From positions 558,001 through 622,000 of the forward strand of contig NZ_CP049156.1 of the NCBI RefSeq assembly GCF_011493005.1: a DNA stretch of 64,000 nt, given 5' to 3'. This document shows positions 1 through 7,583 of the stretch, in pieces (the stretch's first letter is position 1; each line of letters begins with the position of its first letter). A program made the position numbers and the translations under genes. The stretch comes from Caballeronia sp. SBC1 (lineage in GTDB: Bacteria; Pseudomonadota; Gammaproteobacteria; Burkholderiales; Burkholderiaceae). A model generated the notes under the pieces. It had not been told where the DNA came from. It did no database searches and was given only the letters and a program-made list of their open reading frames with translations.

Positions 1-597
1 CGGATGGCCGCTCCACTCGTTGAGCTTGCGCACGGCGTCGGTGTCGTTCATTTCGAACTTGAGCGTGGCTTCGGCGACGGGCTTCGGCAGCACTTTCACC
101 GATACCTCCAGGATCAGCCCCAGCGTGCCGAGAGAACCCGCAAGCAGCCGCGAGACGTCGTAGCCAGCGACGTTCTTCACTACCTGACCGCCGAAGTGCA
201 GCACGTGGCCCTGGCCGTTCATCACCACGGCGCCGAGCACGAAGTCGCGCGGCGCACCGGCCGCAGCGCGCCGCGGGCCGGCGAGGCCGGCTGCAATACA
301 GCCGCCGAGCGTGGCGTTTGGCCCGAAGTGGGGAGGTTCGAACGGCAGCATCTGGCCGCATTCATCCAGCCGCGCTTCGATCTCCCTGAGCGGCGTGCCG
401 GCTTTCGCGGTGATCACGAGTTCGGCCGGGTCATATTCGATAATCCCGCGATGCGCCCGCGTATCGACTATTTCGCCTTGCAGCGCCTGCCCGTACCAAT
501 CCTTCGTGCCGCCGCCGCGAATCCGTAGCGGGGTGTTGCTCGCCGTCGCGGCGCGTATACGCTCGGACCAGCTCGCGACAATATCTTCCTCTGTCAT
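1..597 (-). CDS. glcE: Glycolate oxidase FAD-binding subunit GlcE (partial, 3' end outside window)
   Basis: This is the N-terminal 199 codons of GlcE; the reading frame is still open at base 1, so the gene continues to the left. Translation from the ATG at 597-595 begins MTEEDIVASW and contains a PCMH-type FAD-binding fold: LRIRGGGTKDWYG near residue 25, then TLGGCIAAGLAGPRR and GHVLHFGGQVVKNVAGYDV, and SLGTLGLILEVSVKVLPKP. GlcE is the smaller flavoprotein of the membrane-associated GlcDEF complex that oxidises glycolate to glyoxylate. It follows glcD on the same strand after a 202-nt gap, so glcF is expected just off the left edge (family knowledge). The call rests on these motifs and on the neighbour. 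Confidence 0.9.
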   Translation of the reverse strand, partial: MTEEDIVASWSERIRAATASNTPLRIRGGGTKDWYGQALQGEIVDTRAHRGIIEYDPAELVITAKAGTPLREIEARLDECGQMLPFEPPHFGPNATLGGCIAAGLAGPRRAAAGAPRDFVLGAVVMNGQGHVLHFGGQVVKNVAGYDVSRLLAGSLGTLGLILEVSVKVLPKPVAEATLKFEMNDTDAVRKLNEWSGHP

Positions 598-799
598 GGT
601 GTCCCGCGTTTTTTATGGCTCTTGGGTCAGTGTATCGGCGTGTTCCCGCACGGCCACTCGTATAAACGTGGATACCTGCGGGGGCTTGAACGCCTGGAAC
701 CACCGCCGATGTTTCAAAGGGACATCAATGGGAATATTAAAGAGGCGTTATCCGCACGATCCGCACGCAACGTTTAGACGCGCCTCCTAAACACGCCGC

Positions 800-2293
800 T
801 TAAAAGCGTGGAATATCGGGATGCGGCAGCAAGCCGCCGCGAATATGCATTTTCCCGTACTCGGCGCAACGCGCGCGCGTCGGGATGCCTTTGTCGGGAT
901 TAAGCAGGCCGGGGGGATCGAAAGCACGTTTTATCGCGTGAAACGTATCGCGTTCTTCGGGCGAAAACTGGACGCACATGGAGTTGATCTTTTCGATACC
1001 CACGCCATGCTCGCCCGTCACCGTGCCGCCCAGTTCCACGCAGGTTTCCAGGATGTCACAACCGAATGCCTCTGCCCGGTGCCATTCGTCCAGATCGTTG
1101 CCGTTGAACAGGATCAGCGGATGCATGTTGCCGTCGCCGGCGTGGAACACGTTCATGCAACGCAGTGCATACTTTTTTTCCATCTCTTCAATACGCGCCA
1201 GCAGCGGCCCGATCTGGCGGCGCGGCACGGTGCCGTCCATGCAGTAGTAATCCGGCGAGATACGGCCAGCAGCCGGAAATGCGTTCTTCCGGCCGGACCA
1301 GAACTTCAACCGTTCGGCTTCCGAGCGCGAAATCTGGATGCGGTTCGCGCCGAATTCGCGCAGCACTGCCGTCATGCGCACGATTTCCTCCATGACTTCG
1401 TCTTGTGTACCGTCGGATTCGCACAAGAGGATCGCCTTGGCGTCGAGGTCGTAGCCCGCTTTCACGAATTCTTCCACGGCGCGTGTCGCGGGTTTATCCA
1501 TCATTTCGAGCCCGGCGGGGATGATGCCGGCCGCGATAATCGCTGCCACCGCATTGCCGCCTTTGACGACGTCGTCGAAGCTCGCCATGATCACTTGCGC
1601 CGTTTGCGGCTTCGGGATCAGCTTGACGGTGATCTCAGTGACGATGGCGAACATGCCCTCGCTGCCGATCAGCACAGCCAGCAGGTCGAGCCCCGGCGCG
1701 TCCAAACCGAGCGAACCGAATTCGAGGATGTCCCCTTCCATCGATACCGCGCGTACCCGCATCACGTTGTGACACGTAAGGCCGTATTTGAGGCAGTGGA
1801 CGCCGCCGGAATTCTCGCTGACATTGCCGCCGATAGTGCAGGCAATCTGCGATGACGGATCGGGCGCGTAGTAGAGCCCAAAGGGAGCGGCGGCTTCGGA
1901 TATGGCGAGATTGCGCACGCCCGGCTGGACCGTGGCGGTACGCGCGTACGGATCGACTTCCACAATCTTGCGAAAGCGCGCAAGCGACACCACGATCCCG
2001 TGCCGGATCGGCATGGCGCCGCCTGACAGGCCCGTGCCCGCGCCACGCGGGACAATGGGCACGTCGAGCCGCGCGCAGATCTGCACAACGCGCTGCACCT
2101 GCGCTTCGGTTTCCGGCAGCGCGACTGCAAGCGGCAGCCGCCTGTATGCCGCGAGCCCGTCGCATTCATAAGCGGCTGTGTCTTCCTCGCGATACAGCAA
2201 GCAGTGCGTTGGCAGCACGGCCATCAGCGCCTGGACCACTTCGCGCTGACGTTGCGCGAGCACTTCCGGCGAAAGCTCGGCGGGTGCGTTCAT
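800..2293 (-). CDS. glcD: Glycolate oxidase subunit GlcD (FAD-linked oxidase)
   Basis: A 497-residue flavoprotein that oxidises glycolate to glyoxylate together with GlcE and GlcF. The FAD-binding PCMH domain is in the N-terminal half (VPIVPRGAGTGLSGGAMP, then IACTIGGNVSENSGGVHCLKYG and GSEGMFAIVTEITVKL). The C-terminal FAD-oxidase domain contains VFHAGDGNMHPLIL and GGTVTGEHGVGIEK, hallmark segments of the GlcD/D-lactate dehydrogenase family. The frame is open upstream to 2344, but I place the start at the ATG 2293-2291 because a strong GGGAGGAGA ribosome site lies just before it and the product then begins MNAPAELSPEVLAQ. It is probably cotranscribed with glcE. A short inverted repeat (GTTTAG/CTAAAC, 772-792) sits just after the stop. 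Confidence 0.95.
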   Translation of the reverse strand: MNAPAELSPEVLAQRQREVVQALMAVLPTHCLLYREEDTAAYECDGLAAYRRLPLAVALPETEAQVQRVVQICARLDVPIVPRGAGTGLSGGAMPIRHGIVVSLARFRKIVEVDPYARTATVQPGVRNLAISEAAAPFGLYYAPDPSSQIACTIGGNVSENSGGVHCLKYGLTCHNVMRVRAVSMEGDILEFGSLGLDAPGLDLLAVLIGSEGMFAIVTEITVKLIPKPQTAQVIMASFDDVVKGGNAVAAIIAAGIIPAGLEMMDKPATRAVEEFVKAGYDLDAKAILLCESDGTQDEVMEEIVRMTAVLREFGANRIQISRSEAERLKFWSGRKNAFPAAGRISPDYYCMDGTVPRRQIGPLLARIEEMEKKYALRCMNVFHAGDGNMHPLILFNGNDLDEWHRAEAFGCDILETCVELGGTVTGEHGVGIEKINSMCVQFSPEERDTFHAIKRAFDPPGLLNPDKGIPTRARCAEYGKMHIRGGLLPHPDIPRF

Positions 2294-2488
2294 GTCTCCT
2301 CCCGGCGGTGTTTGTGCTCTGGAGCATTCCAAAAAGCAGAGCATTGATCTTGCACCTGCGCGCGGCTGCCGTCGATCGGGCTAATTACGGGGACGGAGCA
2401 TGTTTTTACGCCAGCGCGTTGTTCGCGCCGGACGCTCGCTGCTCAGTTGTCCGGGAGTAATCAGCCGGAGATTGCAACCTTCTTTGGA

Positions 2489-3904
2489 TCAAGCGTCGTA
2501 CGAGAAAATCTTGCCCGGGTTCATCAGGTTTTTCGGATCGAGCGCATGTTTGATCGAACGCATCACGCTGATTGCGTCCTCGCCGTGTTCCTCGATCATG
2601 AAACCCATCTTGTGCAGCCCGACACCATGTTCGCCGGTACACGTTCCACCCATGCGCAGCGCGCGCTCCACAATACGATGATTGATCCGCTCGGCTTCTT
2701 CGAATTCTTCCGGCTTGGCCGGATCGAGCAGCATGGCGACGTGGAAATTGCCGTCGCCTACATGGCCGACGATCGGGCAGGGCAGGGTGCTGGCCTTCAA
2801 GTCCTGCTCCGTTTCAATCACGCATTCGGCCAGCCGCGAGATCGGCACGCAGACGTCGGTTGTGACGGCGCGGCAGCCGGGCTTCAGTTGCAGCATCGCG
2901 AAATAGGCGTTGTGACGCGCGTTCCACAGTCGGCTGCGGTCTTCCGGGCGGCTGGCCCATTCGAAGTCCGCGCCGTTGTTTTGCGCAACGATTTCCTGCA
3001 CCGTTTCCGCCTGCTCCTTCACGCTGCTTTCCGTGCCGTGGAATTCGAAGAACAACATGGGCGATTCGCGGAACGTGAGGTTCGAATGGCGGTTGATCGC
3101 GCGCACAGCCAGCGAATCCAGGAACTCGACACGGGCCACGGGCACGCCCATCTGAATGGTTTCGATGGTGGCGCGCACGGCGTCGCCCATCGACGGAAAT
3201 GCGCACACCGCCGCCGATACCGCCTCCGGCTGCGGGTAAAGCCGCACGGTGATTTCGACGATCACGCCGAGCGTGCCTTCCGAGCCGACGAACAAACGCG
3301 TGAGGTCGTACCCGGCCGAAGATTTGCGTGCTCGCGTACCGGTCTTGATGACACGGCCATCGGCTAACACGACGGTGAGGCCCAGGACGTTCTCGCGCAT
3401 CGTGCCGTAACGCACGGCGTTGGTACCCGACGCTCGCGTCGCCGACATCCCACCAATGCTCGCATCCGCGCCGGGATCGATTGGGAAAAACAGCCCGGTG
3501 TCTTTCAGTGCTTCGTTCAACTGCTTGCGCGAAATGCCTGGCTGCACGGTAACCGTCAGGTCTTCAGCGTCGATCGACAACACCTGGTTCAAGCCGGACA
3601 TATCGATGGATACACCGCCTTGAACCGCCAGCAAATGACCTTCCAGCGACGACCCGTTGCCGTACGGAATGACCGGCACATTGTGTTCGGCGCAGAGCCG
3701 GACCACGGCCTGGACATCTTCCGTGCTGGTCACGAAAACGACGGCGTCGGGCAGTTGCGGATCGAAAGGCGATTCGTCGCGGCCATGGTGTTCGCGGACT
3801 GCAGTGGTGGTCGAGACGCGTTCGGCGAACGCAGCCTTCAGCGAGTCGAGCAGGGCGGCGGGGAAAGTGCGGCGGACGGCGAGCGGCGGGACGGGGTGGT
3901 TCAC
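2489..3904 (-). CDS. FAD-binding oxidase, D-lactate dehydrogenase (cytochrome)-like
   Basis: A 471-residue paralogue of GlcD with the same two-domain layout: PCMH FAD-binding (NVPVIPYGNGSSLEGH, ASIGGMSATRASGTNAVRYG, VGSEGTLGVIVEITVRLYP) and the C-terminal FAD-oxidase domain (CPIVGHVGDGNFHVAMLLD, GGTCTGEHGVGLHK). The SSLEGH and RASGTNA variants resemble the mitochondrial/bacterial D-lactate dehydrogenase (cytochrome) branch more than GlcD, so D-lactate or another 2-hydroxy acid is the likely substrate; this is inference from family resemblance. It lies 195 nt upstream of glcD on the same strand, suggesting joint 2-hydroxyacid oxidation. The ATG at 3904-3902 gives MNHPVPPLAV. I give no gene symbol because dld and lldD would both overstate what is visible. 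Confidence 0.85.
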   Translation of the reverse strand: MNHPVPPLAVRRTFPAALLDSLKAAFAERVSTTTAVREHHGRDESPFDPQLPDAVVFVTSTEDVQAVVRLCAEHNVPVIPYGNGSSLEGHLLAVQGGVSIDMSGLNQVLSIDAEDLTVTVQPGISRKQLNEALKDTGLFFPIDPGADASIGGMSATRASGTNAVRYGTMRENVLGLTVVLADGRVIKTGTRARKSSAGYDLTRLFVGSEGTLGVIVEITVRLYPQPEAVSAAVCAFPSMGDAVRATIETIQMGVPVARVEFLDSLAVRAINRHSNLTFRESPMLFFEFHGTESSVKEQAETVQEIVAQNNGADFEWASRPEDRSRLWNARHNAYFAMLQLKPGCRAVTTDVCVPISRLAECVIETEQDLKASTLPCPIVGHVGDGNFHVAMLLDPAKPEEFEEAERINHRIVERALRMGGTCTGEHGVGLHKMGFMIEEHGEDAISVMRSIKHALDPKNLMNPGKIFSYDA

Positions 3905-4108
3905 GGCATGTCTCCGGACATCGATGTGATGGGATGTTGGGATGCACGAAATCTCGCATCGAAATGCGGCAATCGTGCGTTTTATGTATTCATTTTACGC
4001 CGATAGCCCATATCGAACCTGCCGCGAACCTGCCCCCGGCCGACGCTCCCACGTTGCCTATAATGAGCGCGGGCGCTGACCGGCGTTCCGGGCTACCTGG
4101 AGAACATC

Positions 4109-4660
4109 ATGGGCAACCGCCTGAGCAAGATATCGACGCGCACCGGCGACGACGGCACGACCGGCCTCGGCGACGGCACCCGCGTGCAGAAGGACGACGC
4201 GCGGATCACGGCGATCGGCGACGTTGACGAACTCAATTCGCAGCTCGGCGTGTTGCTTTGCGAACCACTTCCGGACGACGTACGCGCCGCGTTGTCGGCT
4301 ATTCAGCACGATCTCTTCGATCTCGGCGGCGAGCTGTGTATTCCCGGCCATTCGATGATCGAGAAGTCGCATCTTGCTCGTGTCGATGAATGGATCGCGG
4401 AGTACAACGCAACCTTGCCGCCGCTCAAGGAGTTCATCCTGCCGGGCGGATCGCCCGCGGCGTCGCTTGCGCATGTCGGACGAACGGTGTGCCGGCGCGC
4501 GGAGCGATCGATTGTTGCGCTCGGCCGGGTGGACAAGATCAACGCGGCGCCGCGGCAGTATGTGAATCGGTTATCCGATTTGCTGTTCGTGCTGGCGCGG
4601 GTGTTGAATCGTGCCGATGGCGGAACGGACGTGTTGTGGAATCACGAACGGAAGGTCTAG
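4109..4660 (+). CDS. Cob(I)yrinic acid a,c-diamide adenosyltransferase (PduO-type)
   Basis: A 183-residue PduO-family ATP:corrinoid adenosyltransferase, which attaches the 5'-deoxyadenosyl group to cob(I)alamin to make adenosylcobalamin. The family signature is at the N-terminus: SKISTRTGDDGTTGLGDG (the TRxGDxGxTxL ATP-binding loop), followed by RITAIGDVDELNSQLG; the C-terminal part has VGRTVCRRAERSIVAL and NRLSDLLFVLAR, also typical. The length is normal. An AGG-rich ribosome site (CTGGAGAAC) precedes the ATG. A TATAAT hexamer lies at 4059-4064, 45 nt upstream, with no convincing -35. No cobalamin riboswitch is visible in the 200-nt upstream gap. It is transcribed away from the flavin oxidases. 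Confidence 0.93.
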   Translation: MGNRLSKISTRTGDDGTTGLGDGTRVQKDDARITAIGDVDELNSQLGVLLCEPLPDDVRAALSAIQHDLFDLGGELCIPGHSMIEKSHLARVDEWIAEYNATLPPLKEFILPGGSPAASLAHVGRTVCRRAERSIVALGRVDKINAAPRQYVNRLSDLLFVLARVLNRADGGTDVLWNHERKV

Positions 4661-4747
4661 GGTAGGGCGTGTTCTTCGGCACGGGTTGCGCTGCTGAACA
4701 ACAATCAGCATCGTCCTATGTCCCTGCGACAAAACGCGCGGACGTCT

Positions 4748-4790
4748 GGCTCCTTTAAAGATGTAAAATAAATGCATCTTTAAAGGAGCC
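4748..4790. promoter_or_regulatory. NsrR-type operator inside a 43-bp near-perfect palindrome that includes the hmp ribosome site
   Basis: The half-sites AAGATGTAAAA and AAATGCATCTT, separated by one T (4758-4780), form the 11-1-11 arrangement known for NsrR, the nitric-oxide-sensing repressor of hmp. The symmetry extends further: 16-nt arms at 4748-4763 and 4775-4790 are exact reverse complements around an 11-nt centre. The right arm contains AAAGGAG, the Shine-Dalgarno of hmp, 5 to 8 nt before its GTG start. The motif, position and target gene all agree. No nsrR gene is in the window. Confidence 0.8.
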
Positions 4791-4795
4791 CTGCA

Positions 4796-5998
4796 GTGAC
4801 GACCTTGACCGCCGACCAGATTGCCCGTGTAAAAGCCACCGCGCCCGTGCTCGCCGAACATGGCGAAACCATCACCAAACACTTCTACAAGCGGATGTTC
4901 AACCACCATCCCGAGTTGAAAAACGTGTTCAACCAGGCGCACCAACAAAGCGCCAGTCAGCCGCAGGCGTTGGCGCGAGCCGTGTACGCCTATGCCGCGA
5001 ACATCGATAACCTCGGCGCGCTCGGTTCGGCCGTCACGCATATCGCGCACAAGCACGCGAGCCTGAATATCCGGCCGGAGCAATATCCGATCGTCGGAGA
5101 AAATCTGCTGGCAGCCATATCCGAAGTGCTGGGCGATGCCGTCGATGAACCCACACTCAATGCATGGCGAGCCGCCTACGCGCAACTTGCGGAGATTTTG
5201 ATCGGCGCGGAAAAAGATCTCTATGCCCAAGCCGCGTGGAGCGGCTTCCGCCCGTTCGTGGTGTTTCGGCGCGAACAGGAGAGTGACGAGATCACATCGT
5301 TTTATCTGAAGCCATCCGACGGTGGTCCGGTCTGCCATTTCGAGCCGGGCCAGTACGTCAGCGTGAAGCGGTTCATAAAGGAAATTGGCGTTGACCAGCC
5401 GCGTCAATACACGCTCTCCGACGCCCCGAACGGTCAGTGGCTGCGCATTTCGGTGAAGCGCGAACGGTTCGAGGATTTGCCGCCTGGATACGTTTCCAAT
5501 CTGATGCACGATGGGATGGAAGTCGGCGGGATTGTTGAAGTCAGCGCGCCGATGGGCGAGTTCAAACTCGATCGAAGCAAGACCACGCCTGTTGTGTTGA
5601 TCAGCGGCGGCGTAGGTATTACGCCTATGGTGTCGATGCTCGCGTCGCTGACCGCGCAGAATAGCAAGCGGCAGATATCGTTTGTCCACGCTTGCCGCAA
5701 TGGCCGCACGCATGCATTTGGCCGGTGGCTGGACGCGATCGTCGCAAAACATCCGAACGTGTCGCGCACGGTCTTCTATGAAAAGACCCACGCCAATGAC
5801 CGCCCGGGAACGGATTTCGACTTCGCCGGACGGCTGGATTTTGCCCGCATCGCCGATAAAACCCTGCTTCCCGACGCCGATTATTATTTGTGCGGCCCCG
5901 TGCCCTTCATGCGCGCGCAGCAGGATGCGTTGATGGCGGCGGGGGTATCGAAGGCGCGAGTGCGCACCGAGATTTACGGTTCCGGCGAGATGGCGTAG
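4796..5998 (+). CDS. hmp: Flavohaemoglobin / nitric oxide dioxygenase
   Basis: A 400-residue flavohaemoglobin that converts NO and O2 to nitrate using NAD(P)H. The globin domain (about residues 1-140) shows KHFYKRMFNHHPELKNVFN and the proximal-histidine region HIAHKHASL. It is followed by a ferredoxin-reductase-like FAD domain (GQYVSVKRF, PRQYTLSDAP) and the NAD-binding domain (VVLISGGVGITPMVSML near 260, then YYLCGPVPFM near the end). The start is GTG at 4796, preceded by AAAGGAG. Upstream is a strong NsrR-type site, so induction by NO is expected. A rho-independent terminator at 6019-6047 ends the transcript before the convergent aroG. Length and domains are normal. Confidence 0.97.
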   Translation: MTTLTADQIARVKATAPVLAEHGETITKHFYKRMFNHHPELKNVFNQAHQQSASQPQALARAVYAYAANIDNLGALGSAVTHIAHKHASLNIRPEQYPIVGENLLAAISEVLGDAVDEPTLNAWRAAYAQLAEILIGAEKDLYAQAAWSGFRPFVVFRREQESDEITSFYLKPSDGGPVCHFEPGQYVSVKRFIKEIGVDQPRQYTLSDAPNGQWLRISVKRERFEDLPPGYVSNLMHDGMEVGGIVEVSAPMGEFKLDRSKTTPVVLISGGVGITPMVSMLASLTAQNSKRQISFVHACRNGRTHAFGRWLDAIVAKHPNVSRTVFYEKTHANDRPGTDFDFAGRLDFARIADKTLLPDADYYLCGPVPFMRAQQDALMAAGVSKARVRTEIYGSGEMA

Positions 5999-6018
5999 CG
6001 CCTTAGCGTTTGAAAGAG

Positions 6019-6047
6019 AGGGCCGCCAGATGTTGCGGCCCTTTTTA
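6019..6047 (+). terminator. Rho-independent terminator of hmp
   Basis: The stem AGGGCCGC (6019-6026) pairs with GCGGCCCT (6035-6042) around an 8-nt loop and is followed by a T-rich run. It lies 20 nt after the hmp stop. On the opposite strand there is no T run, so it serves hmp rather than aroG. Confidence 0.85.
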
Positions 6048-6064
6048 TCCCGTGCTCAGGCCAA

Positions 6065-7138
6065 TCAGTTCCCGTTCCCACGCGCCACGCGCCGTTGCTT
6101 CACGGCTTCGGCCAGCCCTTCCAGTACGTTCAAGCTATCTTCCCAGCCGATGCACGCATCCGTGACGCTCTGCCCGTAGGTCAGCTCGCAACCTTCCTTC
6201 AGATCCTGCCGTCCAGCGACCAGATTCGATTCCACCATCACGCCGATGATCCGCTCGTCGCCGCCTGCGATCTGCTGGCCGATATCGGCGCAAACCGGGA
6301 TCTGGTTCTCGTGCTTTTTGGAGCTGTTCGCGTGGCTCGCATCAATCATCAAACGTGCGGCCAGGCCGGCCTTGCCGATGTCGTTGCATGCGGCGTTCAC
6401 GCTTTCCGCGTCGTAGTTCGGCGTTTTGCCGCCGCGCAGGATGATGTGGCAGTCTTCGTTACCGGCCGTCGACACGATGGCCGAATGGCCGCCCTTCGTC
6501 ACCGAGAGGAAATGGTGCGGCTGCGACGCTGCCTTGATGGCGTCCACGGCGATCTTCACGTTGCCGTCCGTGCCATTCTTGAAACCGACCGGGCACGACA
6601 ACCCTGACGCCAGCTCGCGATGCACTTGCGATTCCGTCGTCCGCGCGCCGATCGCGCCCCACGAGATCAGGTCGGCAATGTACTGCGGGCTGATCATGTC
6701 GAGGTATTCGGTGCCGGCCGGCAGGCCCAGTTCGTTGATTCGCAACAGCAATTCGCGGGCGGTCCGCAGGCCGTCGTTGATCTTGAAGCTGTTGTCCATG
6801 TACGGGTCGTTGATCAGACCTTTCCAGCCGACCGTCGTACGGGGCTTTTCGAAATACACCCGCATCACGATTTCGAGTTCGCCGGCAAAGCGCTTGCGCT
6901 GCTCGACGAGACGCCCCGCGTATTCCAAAGCCGCTTTGGTATCGTGGATCGAGCACGGACCGACGATCACGATCAGGCGGTCTTCCATGCCGTGCAGGAT
7001 GCGATGCATCGACTGGCGCGAGTGGTAGATCAGCTCCGAAACGGTCTCGGCGCAGGCGAACTCACGGATCAGGTGAGCGGGGGGCGTCAGTTCTTTCAAT
7101 TCGCGGATTCGGACATCGTCGGTGTTGTGCGGGGGCAT
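6065..7138 (-). CDS. aroG: 3-deoxy-7-phosphoheptulonate (DAHP) synthase, class I alpha
   Basis: A 357-residue class I-alpha DAHP synthase, the first enzyme of the shikimate pathway, which condenses phosphoenolpyruvate and erythrose 4-phosphate. Visible signatures are RLIVIVGPCSIHD (about residue 55), MRVYFEKPRTTVGWKGLINDP, SWGAIGARTTESQVHRE, GFKNGTDGNVKIAVDAI, and LMIDASHANSSK, with ESNLVAG near the C-terminus. Length matches the E. coli AroG/AroF/AroH group; I cannot tell from sequence alone which amino acid feeds back on the enzyme. The ATG at 7138 has a CTGGAGAA ribosome site. Its leader holds an attenuator (7237-7362) with an F/Y/W-rich peptide, so expression probably responds to charged aromatic tRNAs. 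Confidence 0.97.
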   Translation of the reverse strand: MPPHNTDDVRIRELKELTPPAHLIREFACAETVSELIYHSRQSMHRILHGMEDRLIVIVGPCSIHDTKAALEYAGRLVEQRKRFAGELEIVMRVYFEKPRTTVGWKGLINDPYMDNSFKINDGLRTARELLLRINELGLPAGTEYLDMISPQYIADLISWGAIGARTTESQVHRELASGLSCPVGFKNGTDGNVKIAVDAIKAASQPHHFLSVTKGGHSAIVSTAGNEDCHIILRGGKTPNYDAESVNAACNDIGKAGLAARLMIDASHANSSKKHENQIPVCADIGQQIAGGDERIIGVMVESNLVAGRQDLKEGCELTYGQSVTDACIGWEDSLNVLEGLAEAVKQRRVARGNGN

Positions 7139-7236
7139 GCTGGTTCTCCAGGAACTCGTTTTCGATGCGGTGTTCGTTGGTCGCTACGTCCGACAGATCA
7201 CGAACAGTGCAAAAAGTCGTCAAAAAAAGTGGGCAT

Positions 7237-7267
7237 AAAAAAACCGCCAGGCTGCGCTGGCGGTTTT
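7237..7267 (-). terminator. Attenuator terminator (segments 3:4) upstream of aroG
   Basis: Read on the minus strand, AAAACCGCCAG (7267-7257) pairs with CTGGCGGTTTT (7250-7240) around the 6-nt loop CGCAGC, followed by seven T residues (7243-7237). It lies about 100 nt before the aroG start and 30 nt after the leader-peptide stop, so it acts inside the leader and not at the end of a gene. Confidence 0.85.
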
Positions 7268-7296
7268 TCGGGAAACTTGGGTTCTACACAAACGAC

Positions 7297-7362
7297 TCAC
7301 CCCTCTCGATCCGCCAGCGGCTTGAGATGCCAAAAAAAGTAAAAATAAAACTTGGCGGACAT
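7297..7362 (-). CDS. Aromatic leader peptide of the aroG attenuator (21 aa)
   Basis: A 21-residue ORF starting at ATG 7362-7360. It reads M-S-A-K, then seven consecutive aromatic residues FYFYFFW (codons 5-11; four Phe, two Tyr, one Trp), then HLKPLADREG and TGA at 7299-7297. All four Phe codons are TTT. Such a run is very unlikely by chance and matches the design of leader peptides that sense charged tRNA. The ORF sits between a promoter-like sequence (7431-7403) and the 3:4 terminator. No strong Shine-Dalgarno is visible before the ATG, which is the main weakness. The peptide is not expected to have a function after synthesis. Confidence 0.8.
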   Translation of the reverse strand: MSAKFYFYFFWHLKPLADREG

Positions 7363-7402
7363 GATGGTTTCGGTCGCGTTGGTAACAAATGAACGTCTGG
7401 CT

Positions 7403-7431
7403 TTATAACCCCAAACACGCGCGGTTGGCAA
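7403..7431 (-). promoter_or_regulatory. Probable promoter of the aroG leader transcript
   Basis: On the minus strand, TTGCCA (7431-7426) and TTATAA (7408-7403) are separated by exactly 17 nt and match sigma-70 -35/-10 elements. Initiation near 7396 would give a leader beginning about 35 nt before the aromatic peptide. Confidence 0.55.
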
Positions 7432-7583
7432 GTTGTCAGCCGGCAAAATGCGGACATTCCGCGTTGCAGCGCCGATTTTTGCAGTAAACGTGAGCATTCG
7501 ATGCGGATTTCCCGCGTGGCATGCTCGAAAGCTTCACTGAGCGCGGCGCGGGAAAATCACGGGTCAAATGGCGGACTACGCGC

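Larger units (their letters stand above)
7237..7362 (-). promoter_or_regulatory. Transcription attenuator controlling aroG (aromatic amino-acid leader)
   Basis: Four pairing segments are visible on the minus strand. Segment 1, CCGCCA (7358-7353), lies in codons 2-4 of the leader peptide. Segment 2, CGCTGGCGG (7319-7311), lies in codons 15-18. Segment 3, CCGCCAGCG (7263-7255), follows the stop codon. Segment 4, CTGGCGG plus seven T (7250-7237), completes the terminator. 1:2 can pair over 6 bp, 2:3 over 9 perfect bp (antiterminator), and 3:4 makes the terminator. A ribosome stalled on the Phe/Tyr/Trp codons (7350-7330) would mask segment 1 and free 2 to pair with 3. One that reaches the stop would mask 2 and let 3:4 form. 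This is the trp/phe-type logic. Confidence 0.8.
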
